A DNA stretch of 64,000 bases from RUG100 sp050953405 (GCA_050953405.1 JBMNMP010000001.1:62001-126000); one strand, 5' to 3'. Shown: positions 16,030 through 24,205, counted from the stretch's first letter. Notes: generated by a model not told the origin, from the letters alone. A program made the numbers and translations.

Positions 16030-16082
16030 ATTGTCCTGCCTGTCCCTTTACTATACTTTCAAGTTTCTTTATCTATGCCCCT

Positions 16083-16125
16083 ATTATGTCACCTATTTAC
16101 CCGTCCATCGGTTGTTATAACCACA
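16083..16125 (-). promoter_or_regulatory. Hemerythrin promoter with Crp/Fnr-type operator
   Basis: The -10 box CATAAT lies at 16083-16088 (minus). The dyad GTTATAAC with a perfect right flank CACA and a diverged left flank lies at 16110-16125. The centre (16117.5) is 41.5 bases from the expected start, matching the ferredoxin promoter architecture. Confidence 0.6.
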
Positions 16126-16137
16126 TTTCAAAAATCT

Positions 16138-16166
16138 TTGCCGCGCTTTTTCAAATATGTTATCAT
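16138..16166 (+). promoter_or_regulatory. Promoter of the Crp/Fnr gene
   Basis: TTGCCG, 17 bases, TATCAT. The shared operator dyad is centred about 55 bases upstream of its start point, so autoregulation is possible. Confidence 0.6.
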
Positions 16167-16205
16167 CGAGTCAGTTACTGCTAACAAAGTGAAAGCGAGG
16201 CCACG

Positions 16206-16877
16206 ATGACTCTTGAAGGATTGAAAAAGACCGCCCTTTTCCGGGGGTTCACAGATGAAGACCTGGAGGAGGTCAGCTCGGGCGACGATATCCGCATCGC
16301 CGGGTACCGGAAAAACGAGAACATCTTCAGCGCCGGAGACATCATCAGCGAAATGGGCGTGGTCCTCTCCGGAAAAGTCATCATCGAGAACAACGACTTC
16401 TGGGGCAACAGGACGATACTCAGCAGCATACCCGCAGGAGGCGTCTTCGGGGAGACATATGCACTGGCAAAGCAGCCCCTGATGGTCGATGCCGTCACTT
16501 CACAACCGAGCAGGATACTGCTGATCGAAACCTCAGGGCTCATCGATGCGAGCAATGTCGTCGGCAGCTGGCAGAACAAACTGGTGAAAAACCTGCTGCG
16601 GGTCTCTATCAACAAGAGTCTCACTCTCTCCACCCGTATCTTCTGCACGACACCCAAAAAAATCAGGAACCGGCTCCTGATTTTCCTCTCAGGTATGGCT
16701 GTGCGCTACGGCAAGTCCGAATTCGAGATACCCTTCGACCGGCAGCAGCTGGCAGCTTATCTCAACCTCGACCGCAGCGCGCTCTCCAAAGAACTGCGCC
16801 GCATGGAAGAGGACGGTATCCTGGAGTACAACAAAAGTCACTTCATACTTCACAGCAGCGCGGATTTCGTAGTATAA
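16206..16877 (+). CDS. Crp/Fnr family transcriptional regulator
   Basis: 223 residues. The N-terminal cyclic-nucleotide-binding-like beta roll (about 10-125) has LKKTALFRGFTDEDL, then FSAGDIISEMGVVLSGKV and PAGGVFGETYAL. A dimer helix follows, and a winged helix (about 150-220) has the recognition region FDRQQLAAYLNLDRSALSKEL. Only one Cys (in IFCTTPK) is present, so there is no Fnr iron-sulfur cluster. The pattern is closer to DNR/HcpR-like NO or redox sensors. The hemerythrin, ferredoxin and Cys-rich neighbours fit a nitrosative or oxidative stress regulon (inference). Confidence 0.88.
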   Translation: MTLEGLKKTALFRGFTDEDLEEVSSGDDIRIAGYRKNENIFSAGDIISEMGVVLSGKVIIENNDFWGNRTILSSIPAGGVFGETYALAKQPLMVDAVTSQPSRILLIETSGLIDASNVVGSWQNKLVKNLLRVSINKSLTLSTRIFCTTPKKIRNRLLIFLSGMAVRYGKSEFEIPFDRQQLAAYLNLDRSALSKELRRMEEDGILEYNKSHFILHSSADFVV

Positions 16878-16898
16878 TTTTTTCAGGAGGGCATTACC

Positions 16899-17249
16899 AT
16901 GAATAAAAATGAAATAATCGAAAATGTAAACAAACTGATCGCAGCACCGAGCTGCTGCCAGGAATCAAAAGCAGCTGCACAGGCTTATCTCGATGCCCTG
17001 GGCACAGACAAGGAAGCAGATGCGGCCAGGGCAATGATCAACCAGCTGGAACTCGACGTCAACAATATCGACGGCCTCATCGCTCTCACTTCATCGGATG
17101 ACGGCAAAAAGCTCTTCGGCGAAGAGCAGGCCAGGAGCATGAACGAAGCCGCCGTTAAGGCCAAAGCAGGCGGTGAAAAATACTGCATCTGCGATGCCTG
17201 CCAGGCGGGCGGCGCACTGCTGGACAACAAAGCGGACGTCCTCGGCTGA
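16899..17249 (+). CDS. Conserved cysteine-containing clostridial protein (116 aa)
   Basis: Starts at 16899 behind AGGAGGG, 21 bases after the regulator stop, so the two form an operon. Cys pairs occur at both ends (SCCQE near residue 19 and YCICDAC near residue 95) around an acidic helical core (NNIDGLIALTSSDDGKKLFGEEQA). Related proteins in Clostridia are sometimes labelled as Hsp90 chaperones, but nothing here resembles Hsp90. The conserved Cys residues and the link to a Crp/Fnr gene suggest a metal- or redox-linked role. Confidence 0.75.
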   Translation: MNKNEIIENVNKLIAAPSCCQESKAAAQAYLDALGTDKEADAARAMINQLELDVNNIDGLIALTSSDDGKKLFGEEQARSMNEAAVKAKAGGEKYCICDACQAGGALLDNKADVLG

Positions 17250-17289
17250 CCCGGCGCCGCAGCAGACCGAACATCAGATACATTATCGC

Positions 17290-17316
17290 AGACCACGCCT
17301 CACCACGGCGTGGTCT
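17290..17316 (+). terminator. Hairpin after the Crp/Fnr operon
   Basis: AGACCACGCC and GGCGTGGTCT form a perfect 10-bp stem with a 7-base loop. The tail (CTCATATTTT) is only moderately T-rich. Confidence 0.6.
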
Positions 17317-17391
17317 CTCATATTTTCAGCTCAGTTTCAGCCCCCTGTGCATAATGATTTTATTGCTACTCATATTGAAAGGGGAATTATT

Positions 17392-17757
17392 ATGGCAACT
17401 AATACCGGGAAAAAGAAACACGCCCGTCTTGTGACAGCTATCGTTCTGGTGATCGTTATCGCGTGCTGCGGCCTGGCTGCAAAGCTGGCTTATGACAACA
17501 TCTATCAGAAAGTCAGCGACAATGTGCTGGACTCGGCTGTCAGCCAGACGAGTGAAAGCGCGGACGGCAGTAAGGTCTCCCTCTCGCAGGCGGATCGCGA
17601 AAAAGCAAAAGAGATCATCTCTGATAAGGTGCCCGTTTCCGATCTGCCAAAACTGTACCGCTGGTACAAGGCCGGAGACACATCACAGCTTGCCTCCTAT
17701 GCAAAAAGCCACTTCACTGAGGACGAAATCAACGAGCTGCGAAAGCTGGCACAATAG
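17392..17757 (+). CDS. Small membrane-anchored protein (121 aa)
   Basis: Starts at 17392 with AAAGGGG upstream. A lysine-rich N-terminus precedes one hydrophobic helix (about 12-32, VTAIVLVIVIACCGLAAKLA). An extracytoplasmic part of about 85 residues follows with a Ser-rich stretch and a compact helical end (SDLPKLYRWYKAGDTSQL, HFTEDEINELRKLA). It lies upstream of feoAB but is separated by a promoter. The family is unknown; the topology suggests a surface or envelope protein. Confidence 0.7.
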   Translation: MATNTGKKKHARLVTAIVLVIVIACCGLAAKLAYDNIYQKVSDNVLDSAVSQTSESADGSKVSLSQADREKAKEIISDKVPVSDLPKLYRWYKAGDTSQLASYAKSHFTEDEINELRKLAQ

Positions 17758-17778
17758 AGTTATCTGTAACATACCCCC

Positions 17779-17808
17779 TTGACATTGAACTGCCCCATGC
17801 CCCACAAT
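17779..17808 (+). promoter_or_regulatory. Probable promoter of feoAB
   Basis: TTGACA, 18 bases, CACAAT; a 60-base leader follows to the AAGGAGG ribosome site. No clear Fur box was seen. Confidence 0.5.
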
Positions 17809-17872
17809 GTAAGTGTGTCCGTTTGAAACCGGATATCGGTGGTAAGAGGACAGCACAAGGAGGATTTTAGAG

Positions 17873-20254
17873 ATGCAGTTAAGAGATCTGCGCCCGGGAG
17901 AAGCAGGAATCATTACATCAGTTGGCGGAGAAGGGGAACTCCGGCAGCATTTTCTTGATATGGGTGTGATCCCTCAGGCAAAGGTCACCGTCACCAAGTA
18001 CGCGCCTATGGGCGACCCCATGGAACTGCGCATACACGGGTATGCTCTCACACTGAGGCTGGCGGACGCGGAAAAGATCGAAGTCGACAAAATCGATAAA
18101 GCCGCTGGAGAAAACGCCGTAACTGCCGTATCCAGGGGGAGAAGAAAGTCTGCAGCGGGCAGCAGCGACGATGAACAGGCGCACCCCGGACTGGGCGAAG
18201 GCGGAAAATATCACGTCAAAGCGACAGAAAACCCGCTGCCGCAGGGAACTGTACTCACATTTGCCCTTGCGGGCAATCAGAACTGCGGCAAGACCACACT
18301 CTTCAACAAGCTGACGGGTTCCAATCAGCACGTCGGCAACTTCCCCGGAGTCACGGTAGACCGCAAGTCCGGCCCCATCAAGAGCAAAGACAACACGCTG
18401 GTGACCGACCTGCCCGGGATCTATTCACTGTCGCCATACAGCAGCGAAGAAATCGTCTCCCGGCAGTTCATACTCGGAGAACACCCGACCGGGATCATCA
18501 ATATAGTCGACGCCACCAACATAGAGCGCAACCTCTACCTCACTATGCAGCTGATGGAACTGGATGTGCCCATGGTGCTGGCGCTGAACATGATGGACGA
18601 GGTGCAGGCCAACGGAGGCTCGGTGCGCATCAATGAGATGGAAGCCGCACTCGGTATACCGGTGATCCCCATCTCGGCATCAAAGAACGAAGGAATAACG
18701 GAGCTCATACAGCACGCGATCCACGTGGCTCAATATCAGGAACGTCCCGGTAGATTGGACTTCTGTGACAAGAAAGCCCACGGCGGTGCAGTCCACCGCT
18801 ACCTGCACGGGATCATGGATCTTATCGAAGACCACGCGGAACGGGCGGGACTGCCCCTGCGTTTTGCTGCCAGTAAAGTAGTCGAAGGTGACGAACTGAT
18901 CCTCGATCAGCTCCATCTGACGCAAAACGAACGCGATATGATCGAGCACATCATCATACAGATGGAAGAAGAGCGTGGCCTTGACCGTGCGGCAGCAATC
19001 GCCGATATGCGCTTTTCATTCATCCAGCCGCTCTGCGAGCGGACTGTCATCAAACCGGAACGCAGCCGTGAAGACCTGCGCAGCGAGCGTATCGACCGCT
19101 TCCTGACCGGAAAATTCACCGCCATCCCGGCGTTCATCGCCATCATGGGACTGGTGTTTTACCTTACATTCAACGTCATTGGAGCCTTTTTGCAGCAGGC
19201 GCTGCAGCACGGCATCGATGCTCTGACGGCCATGGTAGACAGCGGTCTGCAGCAGGCCGGTGCCAGCGAAGTAGTGCGCTCGCTGGTCGTCAACGGCATC
19301 TTCAACGGGGTCGGCTCCGTGCTGAGCTTCATCCCTATAATAGTGGTGCTCTTCTTCTTCTTATCACTGCTGGAGGACAGCGGATATATGGCCCGCGTGG
19401 CCTTCGTCATGGACAAGCTGCTGCGAAAGATCGGTCTCTCGGGGCGCAGTGTGGTCCCCATGCTGATCGGCTTCGGCTGCACCGTCCCTGCGGTCATGGC
19501 CAGCCGCACGCTGCCCTCGGAGCGCGACCGGCGCATGACCATCATACTCACACCGTTCATGAGCTGCTCGGCCAAGCTGCCGATCTACGCTTTTTTCACT
19601 GCCGCTTTCTTCCCCGAACACGGCGGTCTTGTCATGGTGGGGCTCTACTTCCTCGGCATTCTGCTGGGTATAGTTGTCGCCCTTGTCAGCAAGAACACGG
19701 CTTTCCGCGGGGAAGCGGTACCCTTTGTCATGGAGCTGCCGGCTTACCGGCTGCCCGGAGCACACAACGTATTGCAGCTGCTGTGGGAAAAGGCCAAGGA
19801 CTTCCTGCACCGCGCTTTCACAGTTATCTTCGTGGCCACCGTGATCATCTGGGTGCTGCAGACTTTCGATTTCAGCTTCCATGTAGTCAGCGACCCTCAG
19901 GACAGCATCCTGGCTATACTTTCCGGATACCTGGCTCCGCTCTTTGCGCCTTTCGGCTGCGGGGACTGGCGCATCTCCACCGCGCTGGTGACCGGCTTCA
20001 TCGCCAAAGAGAGCGTGGTCTCCACGTTGTCGGTACTATTCGGCAGCACCTCGGCTCTACTGGGGTCCATCACCACCGTGGCCGCGGCTTCACTTTTGAT
20101 CTTCTGCCTGCTGTATACGCCATGCGTGGCTGCGATCGCTTCCATCAGGCGCGAGCTCGGCGGCCGCTGGGCTATCATGGTCGTCATCCTGCAGTGCGTC
20201 ATCGCCTGGATAGCAGCCTTCATAGCCTATCTGATCGGCACTGCAATAGTCTGA
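17873..20254 (+). CDS. feoB: FeoA-FeoB fusion, ferrous iron transporter
   Basis: 793 residues. The N-terminal FeoA SH3-like domain (about 1-75; MQLRDLRPGEAGIITSVGG) is joined by a charged linker (about 80-125) to FeoB. The FeoB G domain (about 128-290) shows GNQNCGKTTLFN (P-loop), VGNFPGVTVD, DLPGIYSL and NMMDE. A helical stretch and the membrane domain follow (about 420-790) with two Gate motifs (MARVAFVMDKLLRKIGLSGR region and the later Gate near residue 730). It imports Fe2+ across the cytoplasmic membrane. The fusion replaces a separate feoA gene. Confidence 0.93.
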   Translation: MQLRDLRPGEAGIITSVGGEGELRQHFLDMGVIPQAKVTVTKYAPMGDPMELRIHGYALTLRLADAEKIEVDKIDKAAGENAVTAVSRGRRKSAAGSSDDEQAHPGLGEGGKYHVKATENPLPQGTVLTFALAGNQNCGKTTLFNKLTGSNQHVGNFPGVTVDRKSGPIKSKDNTLVTDLPGIYSLSPYSSEEIVSRQFILGEHPTGIINIVDATNIERNLYLTMQLMELDVPMVLALNMMDEVQANGGSVRINEMEAALGIPVIPISASKNEGITELIQHAIHVAQYQERPGRLDFCDKKAHGGAVHRYLHGIMDLIEDHAERAGLPLRFAASKVVEGDELILDQLHLTQNERDMIEHIIIQMEEERGLDRAAAIADMRFSFIQPLCERTVIKPERSREDLRSERIDRFLTGKFTAIPAFIAIMGLVFYLTFNVIGAFLQQALQHGIDALTAMVDSGLQQAGASEVVRSLVVNGIFNGVGSVLSFIPIIVVLFFFLSLLEDSGYMARVAFVMDKLLRKIGLSGRSVVPMLIGFGCTVPAVMASRTLPSERDRRMTIILTPFMSCSAKLPIYAFFTAAFFPEHGGLVMVGLYFLGILLGIVVALVSKNTAFRGEAVPFVMELPAYRLPGAHNVLQLLWEKAKDFLHRAFTVIFVATVIIWVLQTFDFSFHVVSDPQDSILAILSGYLAPLFAPFGCGDWRISTALVTGFIAKESVVSTLSVLFGSTSALLGSITTVAAASLLIFCLLYTPCVAAIASIRRELGGRWAIMVVILQCVIAWIAAFIAYLIGTAIV

Positions 20255-20268
20255 TTGAACCTTAACAG

Positions 20269-20326
20269 TTGCTAAGCACACCTTACGCGAGTATAATGTT
20301 GTCTAGGCAACAATATTTTTGTTGCC
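20269..20326 (+). promoter_or_regulatory. Promoter and operator-like inverted repeat of tupABC
   Basis: TTGCTA (20269-20274), 17 bases, TATAAT (20292-20297). Two bases after the expected start point lies the inverted repeat GGCAACAA-tattt-TTGTTGCC (20306-20326). It could be a repressor operator or an RNA hairpin close to the 5' end. Confidence 0.7.
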
Positions 20327-20362
20327 GTAACGTTCATTCATAATCATAATAGGAGGATTTTT

Positions 20363-21226
20363 ATGAAAAAGAAATTATTATTGATCCTGCTCGCGGTGAT
20401 GGTATGCTTTGCTTTCACGGCCTGCGGCGGCAGCAAAGACAGTAGTAATTCCGGTCAGAAGGAATCGAAGGGCAAGCTGATGATGGCAACCACAACGAGT
20501 ACCGAAGATACCGGTCTGCTCGACTATCTTGCGCCAAAGTTCAAGAAGGACACTGGCTACACTCTGAAGTGGACAGCAGTAGGAACCGGCGAAGCTCTCA
20601 AACTGGGCGAAGACGGTGAAGTCGACGTCGTTCTGGTCCATGCAAAGAAAGACGAAGAGAAGTTCGTAAAAGACGGTTATGGAGTCAAGAGATATCCTGT
20701 AATGTACAACGACTTCGTCATTGTAGGACCGAAGAAGCCAATCGCGAAGACCGCAGACACACCTGCAGTATTCGAGCAGATCATGGATGGCAGGCTCCCG
20801 TTCGTATCCCGCGGAGATGATTCCGGCACCGACAAGAAAGAAAAATCTATCTGGGCGGATCTCGGTCTGAACCCGAAAGACAACCCGAACTACATTTCAG
20901 CCGGACAGGGCATGGCAGAAACACTGAACATGGCCAATGAAAAGAATGCTTACTGCATGACCGACCGTGGAACATGGTTAAAGCAGAAGAACGATTCGGA
21001 GACCAAGTACACTATCGACATCGTTTGCGAAAACGGCAAAGAGCTGAAGAATCAATATGGTGTCATCGCTGTTAATCCGAAGAAATACCCGGATGTCAAC
21101 AACAAGGCTGCCAATGCATTCATCAAGTGGATCTGCTCTGACAAGGTCCAGAAGCTGATAGGAAAGTACGGTGAGAAGGAATACGGACAGCCGCTCTTCA
21201 CACCGGACGCAGGAACAGATAACTAG
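20363..21226 (+). CDS. tupA: Tungstate ABC transporter, substrate-binding lipoprotein
   Basis: 287 residues. A lipoprotein signal ends at Cys21 (CFAFTAC). The mature protein has the TupA/WtpA-type oxyanion motif TTTSTEDTGLLDYL (about 44-57), VGTGEALKLG, DVVLVHAKK and SRGDDSGTDKKE. It captures tungstate outside the membrane for TupBC. Tungsten would supply aldehyde oxidoreductases or formate dehydrogenases in an anaerobe. It is the first gene of an operon with strong promoter and ribosome sites (AGGAGG). Confidence 0.92.
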   Translation: MKKKLLLILLAVMVCFAFTACGGSKDSSNSGQKESKGKLMMATTTSTEDTGLLDYLAPKFKKDTGYTLKWTAVGTGEALKLGEDGEVDVVLVHAKKDEEKFVKDGYGVKRYPVMYNDFVIVGPKKPIAKTADTPAVFEQIMDGRLPFVSRGDDSGTDKKEKSIWADLGLNPKDNPNYISAGQGMAETLNMANEKNAYCMTDRGTWLKQKNDSETKYTIDIVCENGKELKNQYGVIAVNPKKYPDVNNKAANAFIKWICSDKVQKLIGKYGEKEYGQPLFTPDAGTDN

Positions 21227-21237
21227 AATGAGGTCAT

Positions 21238-21930
21238 ATGCCTGATTTAATTCACTGGTTTATTACAGTATTCTCGGATAGCACCGTCAAAAGTGCTATC
21301 CGGGTAACTTTCATAATGGCGGTCTTTGCAACGTCCATCTCGGCGGTGCTGGGGATCGCTTTTGGCTTGTTCCTGGAACGTCATGAATTCTTCGCCAAGA
21401 AAGCTGTCGTCAGGATCAACCGCACTCTGATGGGCGTGCCGCCTGTAGTCGTCGGCCTCATAGTCTATCTGCTGACCATGCATGCCGGACCTCTGGGGCC
21501 GCTCAACATGCTTTTCACTATTCCCGGTATGGTGCTCGCCCAGGTATTGATCATCACGCCGATCATCAGCGGAATGATTTTTTCGTACGCCAGTTCGGCG
21601 GCGCCGCAGATACGGGTCTTCGCCCGCTCGATGGGGGCCACAAAATCGCAGACCAGCAGACTGGTGATCAGCGAGCTGCGCAATGAGATCTACTTCTGTA
21701 TAGTTACCGGCTTTGGCCGCTCGATCAGCGAAGTGGGCTCGGTGATGCTGGTAGGAGGCAACATCGAAGGCAGCACAAGGACGATGACCACAGCTATATC
21801 GCTGTTAAAGAGCCAGGGAATATTCACCCAGGGCATCGGCCTTGGTGTCCTCCTGCTGGTGATGGCTTTCGTACTGCAGAGCCTTGCAGATGCATTCCAG
21901 AAAGGAAGGATCACCGATGAAAATTATTGA
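21238..21930 (+). CDS. tupB: Tungstate ABC transporter, permease
   Basis: 230 residues with five or six membrane helices and the inner-membrane coupling loop FGRSISEVGSVMLVGGNIEG (EAA-type motif) at about residues 160-180. It begins 12 bases after tupA and overlaps tupC by 14 bases. It forms the channel for tungstate delivered by TupA. Confidence 0.92.
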   Translation: MPDLIHWFITVFSDSTVKSAIRVTFIMAVFATSISAVLGIAFGLFLERHEFFAKKAVVRINRTLMGVPPVVVGLIVYLLTMHAGPLGPLNMLFTIPGMVLAQVLIITPIISGMIFSYASSAAPQIRVFARSMGATKSQTSRLVISELRNEIYFCIVTGFGRSISEVGSVMLVGGNIEGSTRTMTTAISLLKSQGIFTQGIGLGVLLLVMAFVLQSLADAFQKGRITDENY

Positions 21931-22516
21931 TCTCGAAAAGCAGCTGGGAGATTTTCATCTCAGCATCCCCTATCTGGAATTGAAAAGCGGCGTCATCCAC
22001 GGGATCGTAGGACCCAACGGCTGCGGCAAGAGCGTTCTCCTGAAACTGATCATGAACACCCTGACACCGGACAGCGGTCATATAGACTATGAGGGGCTCG
22101 CTCCCCGCGAAATGACCATGATGTCTCAACGTCCTTACCTGATGAAGACCAGCGTATATAAGAATCTGATCTATCCGTTGAAACTGCGGGGGATCCGTCC
22201 CGATGAGGACGCCATCGATTCTATGCTTGCACGCGTAGGTCTCCAGGATCAGAAACATCAGTACGCAGGCGGACTCTCGAGCGGTGAACGCCAAAAGCTC
22301 TCCTTCCTGCGCGCTATGATCTTCCATCCGAAATTCCTGATCATGGACGAGACTCTTGCCAATCTGGACCCTGACAGTGAAAAACTCTTCATGGACATGA
22401 TCCGCGAAAGGCAGCGGAAAGAAAAGGTGACCTGGCTGATCGTCAGCCACCAGTGGGATCACGTGAACACACTGTTCGATGAAGTACATCGCATGGAACG
22501 CGGTCACCTGGTATGA
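21917..22516 (+). CDS. tupC: Tungstate ABC transporter, ATPase
   Basis: 199 residues from ATG 21917 (GGAAGG upstream; an earlier in-frame Met lies deep in tupB). Walker A is GPNGCGKSVLLK, the ABC signature LSSGERQKLS, Walker B FLIMDETLANLD, with the switch His in SHQWDH. It powers TupAB. It is short for an ABC ATPase but complete in its core motifs. It ends before a large terminator. Confidence 0.92.
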   Translation: MKIIDLEKQLGDFHLSIPYLELKSGVIHGIVGPNGCGKSVLLKLIMNTLTPDSGHIDYEGLAPREMTMMSQRPYLMKTSVYKNLIYPLKLRGIRPDEDAIDSMLARVGLQDQKHQYAGGLSSGERQKLSFLRAMIFHPKFLIMDETLANLDPDSEKLFMDMIRERQRKEKVTWLIVSHQWDHVNTLFDEVHRMERGHLV

Positions 22517-22555
22517 GCGTCCCTGCAAGCAACAGCCACGGATACATTTGTTAAA

Positions 22556-22606
22556 CAGGCAATACAAAAACGACGCGCTCTGAGCGCGTCGTTATTGTAT
22601 TGCCTG
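22556..22606. terminator. Very long bidirectional terminator hairpin
   Basis: The inner stem ACGACGCGCT-ctg-AGCGCGTCGT is extended by an outer stem (CAGGCAATACAA pairing with its complement ending at 22606). About 22 paired bases in total lie between convergent tupC and marR. Confidence 0.85.
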
Positions 22607-22627
22607 AAATTATTGATTTTCCTGCTT

Positions 22628-23032
22628 TCACTGGCCCCAGCTGGTCAAAAGTTTTTCCAGCAGCTGGCGCAGTTCCGCCTGCTCTTCTTCGCTCAACGCT
22701 GCAAAGGCACTCCCGCGTGAAAACCGGCCGCTTTCGATCTCTGCAGCCCGTTCCCTGCCCGCCTCTGTAAGACTGACGATGACAACACGCCTGTCCTCTT
22801 CAGATTTCGTGCGTCGGATCAATCCTTTGGATTCCAGTTTGGACATGATCTCACTGGCCGAACCCGGCTTGATCACCAGTATGTTCTGGATCTGCTTTTG
22901 CGGCATATCGTCATGATATTTCAAGAGGTACAGAACGCGGTCCTGTGTCTTTATCATGCATGAATTGTGTATCGCCTCACGGCCCGCCTTTTCCAGCAGT
23001 ACGCCGAGACTATCAGTTATCCCAGTTTGCAT
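22628..23032 (-). CDS. MarR family regulator, second of a tandem pair
   Basis: 134 residues. The winged helix shows RVLYLLKYHDDMPQKQIQNIL, then GSASEIMSKLESKGLIRR and the wing SEEDRRVVIVSLTEAGRE. It overlaps the upstream paralogue by 20 bases in another frame, so translation is coupled. The two proteins align along their lengths (CMIK-Q-RVL-LL-Y; IQN-LVI-P), which points to a tandem duplication and possibly to heterodimers. Confidence 0.85.
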   Translation of the reverse strand: MQTGITDSLGVLLEKAGREAIHNSCMIKTQDRVLYLLKYHDDMPQKQIQNILVIKPGSASEIMSKLESKGLIRRTKSEEDRRVVIVSLTEAGRERAAEIESGRFSRGSAFAALSEEEQAELRQLLEKLLTSWGQ

Positions 23033-23486
23033 TCGGATTCCAGCTCTTGAGCATCTTCAGCAGTATCGGTTTCAGTGTTTCCTGCTCCTCCGCGGACAGC
23101 GAAGAATATGGATGTTCTTCCTCCAGCTCGCCGGTGGCCAGTCTGTCTGCTGCTTTGCGGCCTTCATCGGTGATGCTCATCGTGATGTTGTCCATGTCTG
23201 ACTTGTCACGGTTGATCCAGCCCTTCTGTTCCATCATCTTCATAACTCCGCATGAAGTTGTCGGATCGATCACGAGCAGATTCTGGATGTCTTTCAGTTT
23301 CATGCCGTCATTATAGCTGAGCAGTGTCAGCACTCTCCTCTGACTCTTGATCATGCAGATTCTGTGCATGTAGTGCTTGGCGATTTTTTCAAACAGTATG
23401 TTGAGATCGTCGAGATCACCGTGCGGCATCCCGCGATAATCGATATAATGACCCCAGCTGCATTCGCATTTCTTTTCGTTTTGCAT
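23013..23486 (-). CDS. MarR family regulator, first of a tandem pair
   Basis: 157 residues. A Cys/His-bearing N-terminus (KKCECSWGHYIDY) precedes the winged helix (about 55-140; RRVLTLLSYNDGMKLKDIQNLL, SDMDNITMSITDEGRK). GGAGGG lies ahead of the start. The promoter carries the palindrome TTAGGTACCTAA at its start point, so autorepression is likely. The divergent context of terminator and nitroreductase suggests control of redox or drug-response genes, but no target is proven. Confidence 0.85.
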   Translation of the reverse strand: MQNEKKCECSWGHYIDYRGMPHGDLDDLNILFEKIAKHYMHRICMIKSQRRVLTLLSYNDGMKLKDIQNLLVIDPTTSCGVMKMMEQKGWINRDKSDMDNITMSITDEGRKAADRLATGELEEEHPYSSLSAEEQETLKPILLKMLKSWNPNANWDN

Positions 23487-23531
23487 AGCGCCCTCCTTTT
23501 TTCTCGAACTGAATTATTAAATCCGGCATCC

Positions 23532-23576
23532 TTAGGTACCTAAATAAATCATAGCACTATATGAGATCAAAGTCAA
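23532..23576 (-). promoter_or_regulatory. Promoter of the marR pair with palindromic operator
   Basis: On the minus strand TTGACT (rc 23571-23576), 17 bases, TATGAT (rc 23548-23553). The 12-bp palindrome TTAGGTACCTAA at 23532-23543 covers the start point. Confidence 0.65.
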
Positions 23577-23590
23577 TCCGGCAAAGCCGG

Positions 23591-24169
23591 TCACTTCAGT
23601 TCCACGACCGGGCTGCCTGTGATCTTCTTTTCTTTTCCGATCGCTGTCGGATCGCCATAGCCCAGTGCCAGCGAACAGCAGATAGTCTCTTCCCCGCCCG
23701 CACCGAGGGCCTTCATTATTTTCCGGTTACCGTCCAGCCAGTGCAGCTGATTGATGTAGCAGCTGTCGACCTTCAGAGAAGCGGCCGCCAGCATCATGCT
23801 CATGTTGGCGCAGACGCAGTCGGCCATTGCGTTGGCATATCCCTTCTCGCAGGTGAGCACCACCAGTATCGGTGCGCCATATATGAAATCGAACCTGCCC
23901 TGCTTTGATTTCCTGATGCTGTACTTTATAGTGGGGAAGAGCCCCTCTTCATTTTCGTCCATTTCCGCGAATGCCTGACGAGCCGCTTCCACGAGATCCT
24001 CCAGCGCTTTGCCGCTGACCACGTAGAACTTTACTTTCTGGACGTTCGATCCGGTCGGCGCTATCCTGCCGGCTTCTATTATCTGCGAAAGGACATCCCT
24101 CTGCAGCCCGGTATCCGCAAACCGGCGGCAGCTGCGGCGTTCCTTGATCACCTTCAAAGTTTCATTCAT
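23591..24169 (-). CDS. Nitroreductase family protein
   Basis: 192 residues from ATG 24169 (AAAAGGAGC). FMN-binding signatures are RRSCRRFADTGL near the N-terminus and IAPTGSNVQKVKFYVVSG; later come YGAPILVVLTCEK and LALGYGDPTAIG. Such homodimeric flavoproteins reduce nitro compounds, quinones or act as dehydrogenases. It has its own promoter with the same TTGACT -35 as the marR pair. It ends 105 bases from the marR start and is transcribed toward it on the same strand. Confidence 0.88.
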   Translation of the reverse strand: MNETLKVIKERRSCRRFADTGLQRDVLSQIIEAGRIAPTGSNVQKVKFYVVSGKALEDLVEAARQAFAEMDENEEGLFPTIKYSIRKSKQGRFDFIYGAPILVVLTCEKGYANAMADCVCANMSMMLAAASLKVDSCYINQLHWLDGNRKIMKALGAGGEETICCSLALGYGDPTAIGKEKKITGSPVVELK

Positions 24170-24205
24170 CGATTGCTCCTTTTTAAAAACAGAGTTTTTC
24201 CTTTG

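Noticed and set aside
16206..16877. Crp/Fnr protein considered as a true Fnr with an Fe-S cluster
   Set aside because: Only one cysteine is present, so a [4Fe-4S] cluster cannot be bound.
17809..17872. feoAB leader considered as a metal riboswitch or Fur site
   Set aside because: No known riboswitch landmarks and no 19-bp Fur-like dyad could be read.
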